From IMG/VR virus record IMGVR_UViG_3300046683_000177, positions 1 through 21,003 of that record: a stretch of 21,003 nucleotides of DNA. One strand, 5' to 3'. The notes beneath the pieces are model-generated. The model saw nothing but the letters and a program-made list of their open reading frames with translations. It had not been told where the DNA came from and ran no database searches. Made by a program: the position numbers and the translations under genes. Origin of the DNA: a virus. The stretch's first letter is position 1; the number at the start of each line of letters is the position of its first letter. Shown in pieces: positions 1-6,968 of this stretch.

Positions 1-26
1 GGAAGGCTCTGTAAAGGAGACCTTCC
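1..26 (+). promoter_or_regulatory. Hairpin ending at the start codon of the first gene
   Basis: Bases 1-6 (GGAAGG) pair with 21-26 (CCTTCC). Bases 7-9 (CTC) pair with 17-19 (GAG), with A20 bulged. The loop is about 7 nt. The Shine-Dalgarno GGAG (16-19) lies partly in the inner stem and the last paired base is directly before ATG 27. The fold could hide the ribosome site; that role is inferred. The window edge cuts any extension. Confidence 0.45.
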
Positions 27-524
27 ATGATCGACACAATCACGCACTTTCTGGCGGCAATCACGGAGGGGGGGTGGCGTAATGCCATTCGCTCCGTCCT
101 GGTGCCTATTGGTGATCGGTATTCGACGCAGGTCATCAATACGGCCGGCCTGACGCTGGATGCTGGTTCCGTGACGGCGAAAATCGGCGCGGCAGACTTC
201 TACGCAATGGCAAAGGGAGTGACGATCACTATTGCCGCCGGCACTACGATGCCGGTGTTGACGGGTCTGAATGTCACGGCCACGCGGTTCAACGTGTTTT
301 GCTTCTTCGCGGATTCCTCTGCTGTCGTGACGGTAGCCATGGGCACCCAAGGCACCTCTTGGGCGAACATGGTCTGGCCGCCATTCCCGTTGAATAAGGT
401 GCTGGTGGGAGGCTTTCTCATCAATTACGCCAGCACTTTCACGGGCAATACGACACATCTCGATACGGCCGGCGTCGTCTACTTCAATGGCGGCGGCCCC
501 TTCGATCCCTCTGTTCTCGTTTAA
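27..524 (+). CDS. Putative capsid-associated (decoration-like) protein, 165 aa
   Basis: Small, beta-rich, Ala/Thr/Val/Gly-rich protein with no membrane segment. It is placed as a capsid-associated or decoration protein because it opens the structural block and because a similar-sized neighbour follows. ATG 27 is preceded by AAAGGAG at 13-19 within a hairpin. The C-terminal half (about residues 115-155, with FPLNKVLVGGF and later TTHLDTAGV) looks like a diverged version of the same part of the next gene (FPSLPDDFCPMAY, then PGTGSW and TASGV). That suggests a tandem paralogue pair with one fold. The family is not identified, and a fibre-base or other virion role is equally possible. The gap to the next gene is 11 bases, so co-expression is expected. 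Confidence 0.75.
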   Translation: MIDTITHFLAAITEGGWRNAIRSVLVPIGDRYSTQVINTAGLTLDAGSVTAKIGAADFYAMAKGVTITIAAGTTMPVLTGLNVTATRFNVFCFFADSSAVVTVAMGTQGTSWANMVWPPFPLNKVLVGGFLINYASTFTGNTTHLDTAGVVYFNGGGPFDPSVLV

Positions 525-535
525 GGAACAACAAC

Positions 536-1033
536 ATGGTACTTCCTGTCCCCTCTCCGGACACCCGGAGTTTCGCGAACGCGGCTTTCGTCGCCGGAAC
601 GACAAGCACTTATACGACCACCGTCACCACGGCCGGCATTATCAACGGCGAGTGGATCACGCCGCTCGTCGCGCAGACTGCTACCGCGACACCAACGACG
701 GACGCGAATACTGGCGTCGCGTTCAACGCACTGCAACCTAACCAATGTTGCGCGATTGTGTTCGGCACGAATAAAGCCGGCGCGATCAAAATGTGCCAAG
801 GGCCAATCCTCGCGACACTGGTTGGCGTCACGACCACGGTTGGCGGTTTCCTGAACGCTCCGCAGTTCCCCTCGTTGCCAGACGACTTTTGCCCTATGGC
901 GTATACCGTCGTGCGGACAGCGCCGTCAGCGGCCGCCTGGATCCCCGGAACGGGGTCATGGACGGCGAGCGGGGTTAGCGCCACGACGTTCCAGAACTGC
1001 TCGACGTTGCCGGCGCGGCCGCAGATCGCTTGA
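536..1033 (+). CDS. Putative capsid-associated protein, paralogue-like partner of the first gene, 165 aa
   Basis: Start ATG 536 has AAGGA at 523-527 overlapping the upstream stop, with 8-base spacing. The product is rich in Thr/Ala/Val and predicted beta, with no signal peptide or membrane helix. It has five cysteines (two adjacent in NQCCA, then CQG, FCP and NCS), more than its neighbour. Identical length to the previous gene and the FPSLPDD...W.PGT..W block suggest common ancestry and perhaps alternate capsomer-decorating subunits. The stop at 1031-1033 is only 4 bases before the first helix of the structured RNA element downstream, so ribosomes finishing this gene would cover the 5' arm of that fold. 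Function is inferred from context only. Confidence 0.75.
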   Translation: MVLPVPSPDTRSFANAAFVAGTTSTYTTTVTTAGIINGEWITPLVAQTATATPTTDANTGVAFNALQPNQCCAIVFGTNKAGAIKMCQGPILATLVGVTTTVGGFLNAPQFPSLPDDFCPMAYTVVRTAPSAAAWIPGTGSWTASGVSATTFQNCSTLPARPQIA

Positions 1034-1037
1034 TGAA

Positions 1038-1137
1038 GGTGTCGCGGGTTAGGCTTATGGCCGCGCGTAACGCCTAACCGAGACAGGAAGCCACACCGTG
1101 GTCTGTTTTCCTGTGCGCGGCCTCTAGCCGCGACACC
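1038..1137 (+). ncRNA. Candidate structured RNA with pseudoknot, about 100 nt
   Basis: All helices below are exact Watson-Crick matches read directly. A: GGTGTCGCGG 1038-1047 with CCGCGACACC 1128-1137. B: GTTAGGC 1048-1054 with GCCTAAC 1072-1078. C: GGCCGCGC 1059-1066, inside the loop of B, with GCGCGGCC 1115-1122. D: ACAGGAA 1083-1089 with TTCCTGT 1108-1114. E: CCAC 1091-1094 with GTGG 1098-1101. The order A-B-C-B'-D-E-E'-D'-C'-A' is an H-type pseudoknot (B/C) with a hairpin in its long loop, closed by outer helix A. Helices use about 70 of 100 bases. There is no U-tract. No known riboswitch or ribozyme signature was recognised. Possible roles are transcript processing, stabilisation or attenuation. 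Confidence 0.6.
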
Positions 1138-1190
1138 CATCTCCCTACCAATGACCCGCCGCCGACACAAGCCACCCAACCTCCCCACGA
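1131..1190 (+). promoter_or_regulatory. C-rich, G-poor leader (rut-like)
   Basis: These 60 bases contain 32 C and 7 G, a composition like Rho-utilisation sites, directly after the pseudoknotted fold and before the next ribosome site. This is compositional evidence only. Confidence 0.3.
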
Positions 1191-1201
1191 GGAGCGTATT
1201 C

Positions 1202-1693
1202 ATGCCACAAGGCCGAGAACTGAACAGCGCGAACGAACCGATTGACCAGTTGCCGCCCATTGGGACGGTGATTCGACCAGACGTCATCGCGGTTGAGACG
1301 ATTGAGGACAAAGACTACCTGGAACGGCTCAAGTTTGCCGAAGAACCAGTCACGATCTGGATCGAGGAAGGTCAGGAGGAAAACGCTCCGCGAACCGTTG
1401 GCCCGATCCAGGTGAACGGCACTGGCGTCGAGGTGCTTATCAAGGATCAGTGGGTTCCATTCGGACATCTGCCGGTGAACACGCAATTGGTCATCAAGCG
1501 GAAATACCTGGCTCTCATGCTGGGGTCAAAACGAACCCGGATCACGCACGTTCAGGATCACGCGGAGGCCGACTTTTCGCAGATGAACATCATGCGGCGC
1601 CAGACTTCGGCCGCGATGTCGGTGACGGTCCTGCTGGACGAGAATCCGCGTGGTAGGGCGTGGATGATGGAACTGACGCGGCGCGCGGCGTGA
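1202..1693 (+). CDS. Conserved-looking phage protein of unknown function, 163 aa
   Basis: The frame is open from an ATG at 1151, but the first 17 codons read as an Arg/Pro-rich non-coding leader. ATG 1202 has GAGGAG at 1189-1194 with 7-base spacing, so I start there. The product has an acidic N-terminal half (DVIAVETIEDKDYLERLKFAEEPVTIWIEEG...), a compact beta section around KDQWVPFGHLPVNTQLVIKRKY and a basic C-terminal end. No catalytic or binding motif is recognised. It overlaps the next gene by GTGA (1690-1693), implying translational coupling to the adaptor-like protein and a likely head-tail junction or assembly role. It is the first gene after the structured RNA element and is probably under its control. 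Confidence 0.8.
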   Translation: MPQGRELNSANEPIDQLPPIGTVIRPDVIAVETIEDKDYLERLKFAEEPVTIWIEEGQEENAPRTVGPIQVNGTGVEVLIKDQWVPFGHLPVNTQLVIKRKYLALMLGSKRTRITHVQDHAEADFSQMNIMRRQTSAAMSVTVLLDENPRGRAWMMELTRRAA

Positions 1694-2454
1694 ACTTTCT
1701 CCAACTCGCACAGCGGGCCGGGATCGAATGCGGCATCTGTGAACGGCAATCCGTCACCACGGCGTTGCCATCGATCGCGAGCGCGACTGGCAGTTGGGGA
1801 CGGATTGTCGGGTGGATCAATGACGCCTGGACCGACGTGCAGATGGACTGCCAGCAGTGGGACTGGATGCGCGCAAGCAACATCCTGCGCCTGAGCACGA
1901 CCGCGCCTCTCGGCTCACCGACTGCTGGCGCGCAGTTCGTGCCTCTTGCCGGTCAGGCCACATGCCCTCTCGGGATAGGCGCGGGCACGGTCGGCATTGA
2001 TCCGGAGACGTTCGCGGAGTGGGACGAATGGTCATTCCGGAATTACACGACCACGACGGGCTTCACCGATGAAATCGCGATGGGATCGGTTTCATTTGAT
2101 CGGTGGCGTAATAGTTGGATGATGAACGCCTCGCGGACTGTTCAGACGCGCCCCACTGTTGTTGCGATCGGCCCAGACAAATCCGTGAACCTGGGATCGC
2201 CGTCGAATGGCCTTTACACCATCACGGGCGATTACTTCGTGGCCCCGGTATCCATGGTCGATGACACCGATACGCCCGTTGGACTGCCGACGCGATATCA
2301 CATGCTGGTCGTGTATCGGACAATGATCAAATACGGTTATTACGATTCCGCAAGCGAAGTCCTGCAACGCGGAACCTATGAGAACAACGGCATGTTCGCA
2401 CAGTTGGAGGCGCAGTATGCGCCGCGTTTCCGGCGAGCGGGGGCTTTGGCATGA
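1690..2454 (+). CDS. Putative head-tail adaptor-type structural protein, 254 aa
   Basis: GTG 1690 overlaps the upstream stop by four bases; an in-frame ATG at 1660 exists but would lie deep in the previous gene. The N-terminus (NFLQLAQRAGIECG, then RIVGWINDAWTDVQ and WDWMR, residues 1-65) is a helical pattern I associate with a family of podovirus structural proteins whose members begin NFLxLxQRxxxExG and continue with RLVxWxNxAWxDIQ. The rest is beta-rich (PETFAEWDEWSFRNYT, RPTVVAIGPDKSVNLG) and ends in a helical region with WRNSW- and YRTMIKYGYYDSA-type segments. Position after capsid genes and before the nozzle-like gene fits an adaptor role, analogous to T7 gp11. Analogy is by position, not by demonstrated homology. 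Confidence 0.7.
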   Translation: MNFLQLAQRAGIECGICERQSVTTALPSIASATGSWGRIVGWINDAWTDVQMDCQQWDWMRASNILRLSTTAPLGSPTAGAQFVPLAGQATCPLGIGAGTVGIDPETFAEWDEWSFRNYTTTTGFTDEIAMGSVSFDRWRNSWMMNASRTVQTRPTVVAIGPDKSVNLGSPSNGLYTITGDYFVAPVSMVDDTDTPVGLPTRYHMLVVYRTMIKYGYYDSASEVLQRGTYENNGMFAQLEAQYAPRFRRAGALA

Positions 2455-2636
2455 GTTGGCGTTTATTCGGCGCGGGCGATGGAAAGCCAGCCACGGTGTG
2501 GCCGCTGGACGATCTTCGCGAGCACGAGCCGGACGATCCTGCTTGCTGGTGTCGCCCTCGATTGGATGGAGGTGTGCTTGTGCATAATGCCATGGATCGA
2601 CGCGAAGAGTTCGAGCAAGGACGGAAGCCGTCCTAG
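2451..2636 (+). CDS. Small acidic phage protein, 61 aa
   Basis: ATG 2451 overlaps the adaptor-like gene's TGA in ATGA, a coupled start. The product is short and charged, with core DDLREHEPDDPACWCRP followed by GGVLVHNAMDRREEFEQG. The CWC pair and the histidines could bind a metal, but four clear ligands are not visible. Similar tiny proteins with a LREHE...CWC...DGRExFE pattern recur in podovirus neck regions as hypotheticals. The stop TAG (2634-2636) lies within the palindrome CTAG that also supplies the stop of the convergent minus-strand gene. Confidence 0.7.
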   Translation: MSWRLFGAGDGKPATVWPLDDLREHEPDDPACWCRPRLDGGVLVHNAMDRREEFEQGRKPS

Positions 2637-2890
2637 TGCGTCGCCTCATCAATCGAATGGTTCAACTCCGCGATCGTCCGATGCCGACGCAACTTCGGCC
2701 ATTCGGCCATCAGCACGCGCTTCATGTCGGCCGGGAGGCTGTTGATCACCGAATTCGCCTGCCGCAGATCGTCGCATTGAACACCGATCGCGACCACGAG
2801 CGAGGATATCAGCGCGGCGATGACGTCGGTTTCGGTGTGGCCGCCAAGAGTGGCCTGGATGTCGTGGAACAGTTGGTTGCGCGGGTCCAT
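2633..2890 (-). CDS. Lone minus-strand gene, unknown function, 85 aa
   Basis: On the minus strand ATG (2890-2888) is preceded by AAAGGA with about 7-base spacing. Almost all codons end in G or C, while the + strand frames here give Arg/His-rich shadow translations, so the minus strand is the coding one. The product is largely helical: MDPRNQLFHDIQATLGGH, a hydrophobic amphipathic stretch around DVIAALISSLVVAIGV, then SLPADMKRVLMAEWPKLRR. No signal peptide or DNA-binding motif is recognised. Upstream in-frame codons extend to 2926 but lack a better RBS. It converges with the small + gene (shared CTAG stops) and diverges from the next + gene with only 14 bases between start codons. It may be a moron-like accessory gene or a small regulator. 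Confidence 0.75.
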   Translation of the reverse strand: MDPRNQLFHDIQATLGGHTETDVIAALISSLVVAIGVQCDDLRQANSVINSLPADMKRVLMAEWPKLRRHRTIAELNHSIDEATH

Positions 2891-2904
2891 GGGGCGATCC
2901 TTTG

Positions 2905-4416
2905 ATGGCTTCGCTGATGAATACACCGATCCAGGCCCTCGCTCCAGAGGATGCGGCGTCAGTCGGGCCGGCGCAGGCCTACACCTCGACCAAGGACGCC
3001 ATCGATCAATGGATCGAGAGCCAGCGGGCGCAGTCAGAAGCGCAAGGGATGTGGGATCCCGCGACGAACCTTCCCACGCTGAAGGGCATGCACGAGGCGG
3101 TCCAGCAGCTTGGGTATAATTTCGAGGGTGGTTTGAAGCCCAAGGGGTTGCTAAATGCTCCGGTAGCTGAAGTCCCCGGCCTCGCTGACCGCATATCGAC
3201 CAGAGTTCCGACAGCCGTTGGCAGCGACAATCCGCATCTTAACGCTGACCTGATGGTTGGCCTGGAAAGTAGCCGGAATTCAGACAAGGCATTCCCGAAG
3301 AACGCCGATCTGATCAGAACTTATCCCGATATCAGAACCGAAGGGTTGCCAGATGCTGATGCGGTTTCCGAGGCATTCATCAACCATTTGAAGGACAATC
3401 TTCTTGCTCTCCACGACTCAATCCCCCCTGAAATCAGAGCCCGTGCTCAGCAATGGTATGAGGGGGCAAATACCATAGCCAACCGCATGGCGGAACAATA
3501 CGGCATCTCGCCACGATCGGCCGCCGCGACTCTTGCCGCAATGTCTCCACAGAAAGACTGGTTTCAGAACGTCGATCTAGCGAAAAGAGTGCTCGATATC
3601 AGGCAACAGCAAGGAAATATGTCAGCGACGCCTGAAATGGGTCCAATACTGGATCGATTTGTCGCGATGCAGAAGAAACCGGCGGCAGCTGAGGCGCTTC
3701 AGTCGGCAGTTGATAATATCCAAAGCGGAGTACCGCTGGCCCAAATAAAAGATCCATTCGAACAAGCTGTTTGGATCAGGGCTTATGATGAGGCTCATAA
3801 CCCCAGAAGCTATCAGGTTGTCACGCCAGAAGGTGATTTCGCTGGTCCCGCTTTGAACAAGGATGGCAGCGAACAGGCAGTTGCGTGGGGCAGTTTCAAT
3901 CCTATTGAAAAGGCCATGCAGGTTCTCAAGGATGATAGCACGGAGAATATTTCCCGGCAGATGGGCGGGAACCACAAGGTCCGGAATTTCTACAACAACA
4001 TCATCTCGCCCAACTCGCCCAATGGTGATGTGACCATCGACACCCATGCCATCGCGGCGGGCCATATGCGCCCCCTCGGGTCGGGCGATCCAGTAGTGGA
4101 CGCGGGGTTGGGGCTTTCCGGTTCTTCGTCAGCCGCGACCGGCAGCCGGGGTCTGTATGGCTTGTACGCCGAAGCATACCGACGCGCTGCCGCCCAGGCG
4201 GGGATACTGCCCCGCCAAATGCAGTCCATCACATGGGAGGGTGTCCGGGGTTTGTTCTCGCCAGAGCAGAAGAGAAATGCTAATCTTGTCCAATCGGTAA
4301 ATCAGGTTTGGGACCAGTACCGAGGAGGACAGATCGATGCCCCCACAGCCAGGGCCGCAATCACCGAACTTGCGGGAGGAATTAACGCGCCTGAGTGGGC
4401 AGGACGGGGTCCTTAG
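2905..4416 (+). CDS. Tagged virion-module protein with DUF7178-like region, 503 aa
   Basis: ATG 2905 is chosen over TTG 2902. The RBS is weak (GGGG at 2891-2894), close behind the divergent minus-strand start. Residues 1-45 carry a leader (MASLMNTPI ... KDAIDQWIESQR) also found at the start of the gene at 13470. A GLLNAPV motif recurs at residues 81-87. The central and C-terminal body has YGISPRSAAATLAAMSPQKD near residue 198 and RNFYNNIISP...VTIDTHA near residues 359-382. This pairing of an A.SPQ..W..N helix with a K..NFY.NI...VTID.HA segment recalls DUF7178-type phage proteins. Activity is unknown; I infer an enzyme carried in or with the virion. Codons here are more AT-ended than in flanking genes, suggesting transfer. 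Confidence 0.75.
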   Translation: MASLMNTPIQALAPEDAASVGPAQAYTSTKDAIDQWIESQRAQSEAQGMWDPATNLPTLKGMHEAVQQLGYNFEGGLKPKGLLNAPVAEVPGLADRISTRVPTAVGSDNPHLNADLMVGLESSRNSDKAFPKNADLIRTYPDIRTEGLPDADAVSEAFINHLKDNLLALHDSIPPEIRARAQQWYEGANTIANRMAEQYGISPRSAAATLAAMSPQKDWFQNVDLAKRVLDIRQQQGNMSATPEMGPILDRFVAMQKKPAAAEALQSAVDNIQSGVPLAQIKDPFEQAVWIRAYDEAHNPRSYQVVTPEGDFAGPALNKDGSEQAVAWGSFNPIEKAMQVLKDDSTENISRQMGGNHKVRNFYNNIISPNSPNGDVTIDTHAIAAGHMRPLGSGDPVVDAGLGLSGSSSAATGSRGLYGLYAEAYRRAAAQAGILPRQMQSITWEGVRGLFSPEQKRNANLVQSVNQVWDQYRGGQIDAPTARAAITELAGGINAPEWAGRGP

Positions 4417-4561
4417 ATGGATGCTGTCCAAAAATATCCCGCTCGACCGCGAGACATACCTCGACCTTGCCTACGGAGGCGAGCGTCCGGCGGAATGGAC
4501 GGCGGAGCACGAGTTAGAGGTGCCAGAGCCATTCAGGACGAGGACAACGCAAACCGTCTAA
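4337..4561 (+). CDS. Small phage protein overlapping the previous gene, 74 aa
   Basis: A strong GAGGAGG at 4322-4328 lies 8 bases before ATG 4337, inside the last 80 bases of the preceding gene in another frame. The product has a Pro/Gln N-terminus followed by a conserved-looking core (LRWMLSKNIPLDRETYLDLAY) and an acidic tail (EWTAEHELEVPEPF). Similar short hypotheticals with a PLxRExYLxLAY core occur in podovirus late operons. There is no membrane segment and no cysteine. It is probably translated in a ratio to the upstream gene. The role is unknown; an assembly chaperone would fit its size and position next to the nozzle gene. Confidence 0.75.
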   Translation: MPPQPGPQSPNLREELTRLSGQDGVLRWMLSKNIPLDRETYLDLAYGGERPAEWTAEHELEVPEPFRTRTTQTV

Positions 4562-4566
4562 CAATC

Positions 4567-4595
4567 CGGTCGGTCTCCGGTAATGGGACCGACCG
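4567..4595 (+). promoter_or_regulatory. Perfect hairpin abutting the start of the large tail gene
   Basis: CGGTCGGTC (4567-4575) pairs exactly with GACCGACCG (4587-4595) around an 11-base loop. It lies between the stop of the 74-aa gene (4559-4561) and TTG 4596. The only Shine-Dalgarno-like GGGA (4585-4588) straddles loop and stem. There is no U-run, so it is not a classical terminator. Confidence 0.5.
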
Positions 4596-6968
4596 TTGAA
4601 CGCCCAAGCCAAAATCCAACTGCCGACCGTCAAGTATGAAGCGGTCCAACTGGGCGGCGGGTCCACATCCATGGGCCAAACGTGGCCGGGGGGATTGGAC
4701 CTCACGACCCCGAGCCTGCGGCTCCAATCCGGCGTCCTCATCGATGCGCTGAACTTCGAGTGCGCCCAGAGCGGCGGTTACGCCCGCTGCACAGGCTACG
4801 AACGCGTTGACGGCCGTGCCGCTCCCTCGGATGCCATATACAGCATCATCCAGGTCGAGGGGTTCGTGAATACCCCGGCTCTCGGTGACGTGGTCACGCA
4901 GGCTGTGAGTGGCGCCACGGGCACGGTTATCGCTGTTGTCTCCACTAACTCGACAAACTGGGACGCCAGTTTCTGGGACAATTTCGTTTGGGATTCAAAC
5001 CTCGGTTATGTCGTCGTGACACAGGTCACGGGGATTTTCGATGAAACGCACGATCTGACGACGTCTGGGCCGGCGATCGCGGGGAATGTGACGTTGGAGG
5101 ATGGCTCCGGGGACTGGCTCTGGGAGAACGGCGACACAATCGCGTGGGACGACACGACGTCGGGATCTGTCCTTATTGGCACCGCGACGGAATTGACCGT
5201 CTTCCTCGATGCCCAGACCAAGGCGATCTACAAGGCATTGGCGGCTGACGTCTATCGGGCACTGATCGGCGCCGTGCCGGGTTCGGGTAAGATTCTCGGG
5301 GTTCTGGCGATGAACCTGCCGGCGGTCCTGGAAGGCAATCTCCAACTGGAAGATGGCTCTGGGGACTGGCTTTGGGAGAACGGCGACACGATCGCATGGG
5401 ACGGGGTGACGACCGATTTCTTCGGCAGAGCGGATAGCCTTTTCGCCTTCCGCGCCGATGTCGGGAATACCGCCGTGGCGATTTACAAGGCGTCGGATAC
5501 CGGTTGGACTCTGGTTCCGCTCTACAACATCGTCAGTTTCACGGCCGGCGGCACGGCGGTCCCACTCGATGGCGACGTACTTACGCAGGGCGGGGTCACG
5601 GCCACGATCAAGCGCGTCATGTGGCAGTCTGGCGCCTGGACCGGGACGGCGGTTGGCCAGTTCGTCATAACCACCCCGGCGGGTGGGGATTTCACGGCCG
5701 GCGCGGCTCACACGACCAGCACGGCCACCATCACGCTGTCGGGCGTTCAAACCGCGATCACGCTCGCCCCTGGCGGACGGTTCGAGTTCGTCAAAACCAA
5801 TTTCAGCGGGGATATTTCGACGCGTCGGGCCTATGGATGCGATGGGGTCAACAAGGCGTTTGAGTTCGACGGCGATACGTTGGTTCCTATCAGCACTGGA
5901 TTGTCGCCTGACGTGCCGAGCCACATCACGGCGCACAAAAACTATCTGATCGTTTCCCAAGGCAGTTCCATTCTCGGCAGCGGTCCTGGCCTTCCGTTCA
6001 AATGGCTGGCGACGGACGGCGCGTGGGAGATCGCGACCGGGGATGTCGTCAATGCCATGCAGACGCTACCGGGCGACCAGAGCACGGCCACACTCGCGGT
6101 CCTGCTGAGAAGCAACACAGCGATCCTCTATGGGACTGACCGGACGACGTTCAACTTCGTAACCCTCAACACAGGTGTCGGCGCATTGCCTTATACCGTG
6201 CAGAATCTGTTTGATGTCTGCATGTTGGATACACTCGGGGTTGTTACGCTTCGGGCTACTTTGAGTTTTGGGAACTTCTCGTCTAACACGCTAACCAAAA
6301 ACATCCTGCCGTTCATTCAACGAGAGCGTAGCAAGGTCACAGCTTCGATCACGAGCCACGAAAAAAGCCAATACCGGTTGTTTTTCAACGATGGATTCGC
6401 CCTCTATTGCACGGTCGTCAATCAGCAAAACCTTGGCGCCATACCCCAGCAATTCCCTAATCCCGTGAATGTGACGGACGATACCAACCTTATCGATGGC
6501 AGCGAGGCGATCTATTTCGGCTCCACGGATGATAACGGATACGTCTACCAAATGGAAAAGGGGACCAGCTTCGACGGCCACGATATCAGTGCCTATTTCG
6601 TCACGTCATGGGATCCGATCAAATCGCCGCGCGTGCTGAAGCGGTTCCGAGCGGCATCTATCGAGGTCCAGGGCGAAGGATACGCCGCGATCCAATATGG
6701 TTACAACATCGCCTATGCCAACCATTTCGTGCAACAGCCGCTTGCGGTAGCGGCCACGCTAAATTTAAGTCAACGCGCATACTGGGATAGTTTCACGTGG
6801 GATGAGTTCGTCTGGGATGGCTTTCAATTGATGCCGACTGACGTTTCAGCGGTCGGGACGGCGGAGAATATCCAGGTCGCGATATCATCTGCCACGAACT
6901 ACATGACTGCGTATACGGTTGATTCGATCATTCACCATTATACGCCGAGAAGGGGTATGCGTGTATGA
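4596..6968 (+). CDS. Large tail (nozzle/tail-tube-like) protein, 790 aa
   Basis: Residues about 25-75 contain PGGLDLTTPSLRLQSG, ALNFE and GGYARCTGYERVDGR, a pattern typical of a phage tail-protein family (GGLDLxTP...ALNFE...GGYxRxxGYERxDG). The start is TTG 4596, because codons from there look coding and no better RBS exists; ATG 4671 would remove 25 residues. Length is close to T7 gp12 and the position after the adaptor matches a nozzle. Two near-identical segments (LEDGSGDWLWENGDTIAWD) lie about residues 167-185 and 251-269. WD-rich stretches (WDASFWDNFVWD near 128, YWDSFTWDEFVWD near 729) bracket the protein. The middle is beta-rich and probably propeller-like. It ends in ATGA overlap with the fibre gene. 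Structural role confident; nozzle assignment inferred. Confidence 0.8.
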   Translation: MNAQAKIQLPTVKYEAVQLGGGSTSMGQTWPGGLDLTTPSLRLQSGVLIDALNFECAQSGGYARCTGYERVDGRAAPSDAIYSIIQVEGFVNTPALGDVVTQAVSGATGTVIAVVSTNSTNWDASFWDNFVWDSNLGYVVVTQVTGIFDETHDLTTSGPAIAGNVTLEDGSGDWLWENGDTIAWDDTTSGSVLIGTATELTVFLDAQTKAIYKALAADVYRALIGAVPGSGKILGVLAMNLPAVLEGNLQLEDGSGDWLWENGDTIAWDGVTTDFFGRADSLFAFRADVGNTAVAIYKASDTGWTLVPLYNIVSFTAGGTAVPLDGDVLTQGGVTATIKRVMWQSGAWTGTAVGQFVITTPAGGDFTAGAAHTTSTATITLSGVQTAITLAPGGRFEFVKTNFSGDISTRRAYGCDGVNKAFEFDGDTLVPISTGLSPDVPSHITAHKNYLIVSQGSSILGSGPGLPFKWLATDGAWEIATGDVVNAMQTLPGDQSTATLAVLLRSNTAILYGTDRTTFNFVTLNTGVGALPYTVQNLFDVCMLDTLGVVTLRATLSFGNFSSNTLTKNILPFIQRERSKVTASITSHEKSQYRLFFNDGFALYCTVVNQQNLGAIPQQFPNPVNVTDDTNLIDGSEAIYFGSTDDNGYVYQMEKGTSFDGHDISAYFVTSWDPIKSPRVLKRFRAASIEVQGEGYAAIQYGYNIAYANHFVQQPLAVAATLNLSQRAYWDSFTWDEFVWDGFQLMPTDVSAVGTAENIQVAISSATNYMTAYTVDSIIHHYTPRRGMRV
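5095..5151 (+). repeat. Direct repeat in the tail gene, copy 1
   Basis: 57 bases encoding LEDGSGDWLWENGDTIAWD. It matches copy 2 (5347-5403) except at five positions, all silent, so the peptide is under selection. A diverged relative ends the gene at 19518 (MEDASGNWLFEDSSTVDW). Confidence 0.9.
5347..5403 (+). repeat. Direct repeat in the tail gene, copy 2
   Basis: Second copy of the 57-base unit at 5095-5151, same frame, 252 bases downstream. Both are preceded by a similar PA(I/V)xGN-type segment, so the duplicated unit may be somewhat longer at the protein level. Confidence 0.9.

Noticed and set aside
1047-1079. Rho-independent terminator after the second gene
   Set aside because: The stem is good, but there is no U-run and the loop is engaged in a longer pairing.
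1038-1137. Known ribozyme classes (HDV-like, twister, pistol) for the structured RNA
   Set aside because: The helix order partly recalls HDV-like folds, but the P3 hairpin and the J4/2 strand with a catalytic C are absent. Twister and pistol conserved loops were not found.
1151-1201. ATG 1151 as start of the 163-aa protein
   Set aside because: No RBS upstream and an Arg/Pro-rich leader; ATG 1202 has GAGGAG at proper spacing.
610-1311. 233-codon minus-strand ORF across the intergenic gap
   Set aside because: It spans two + genes and the RNA fold; composition is that of a shadow frame.
2636-2905. + strand ORF between the 61-aa gene and the 503-aa gene
   Set aside because: Arg/His-rich translation without RBS; the minus-strand frame has better codon use and its own RBS.
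4995-5960. 321-codon minus-strand ORF
   Set aside because: Arg-rich shadow of the tail gene, which has family motifs and a repeat with only silent changes on the + strand.
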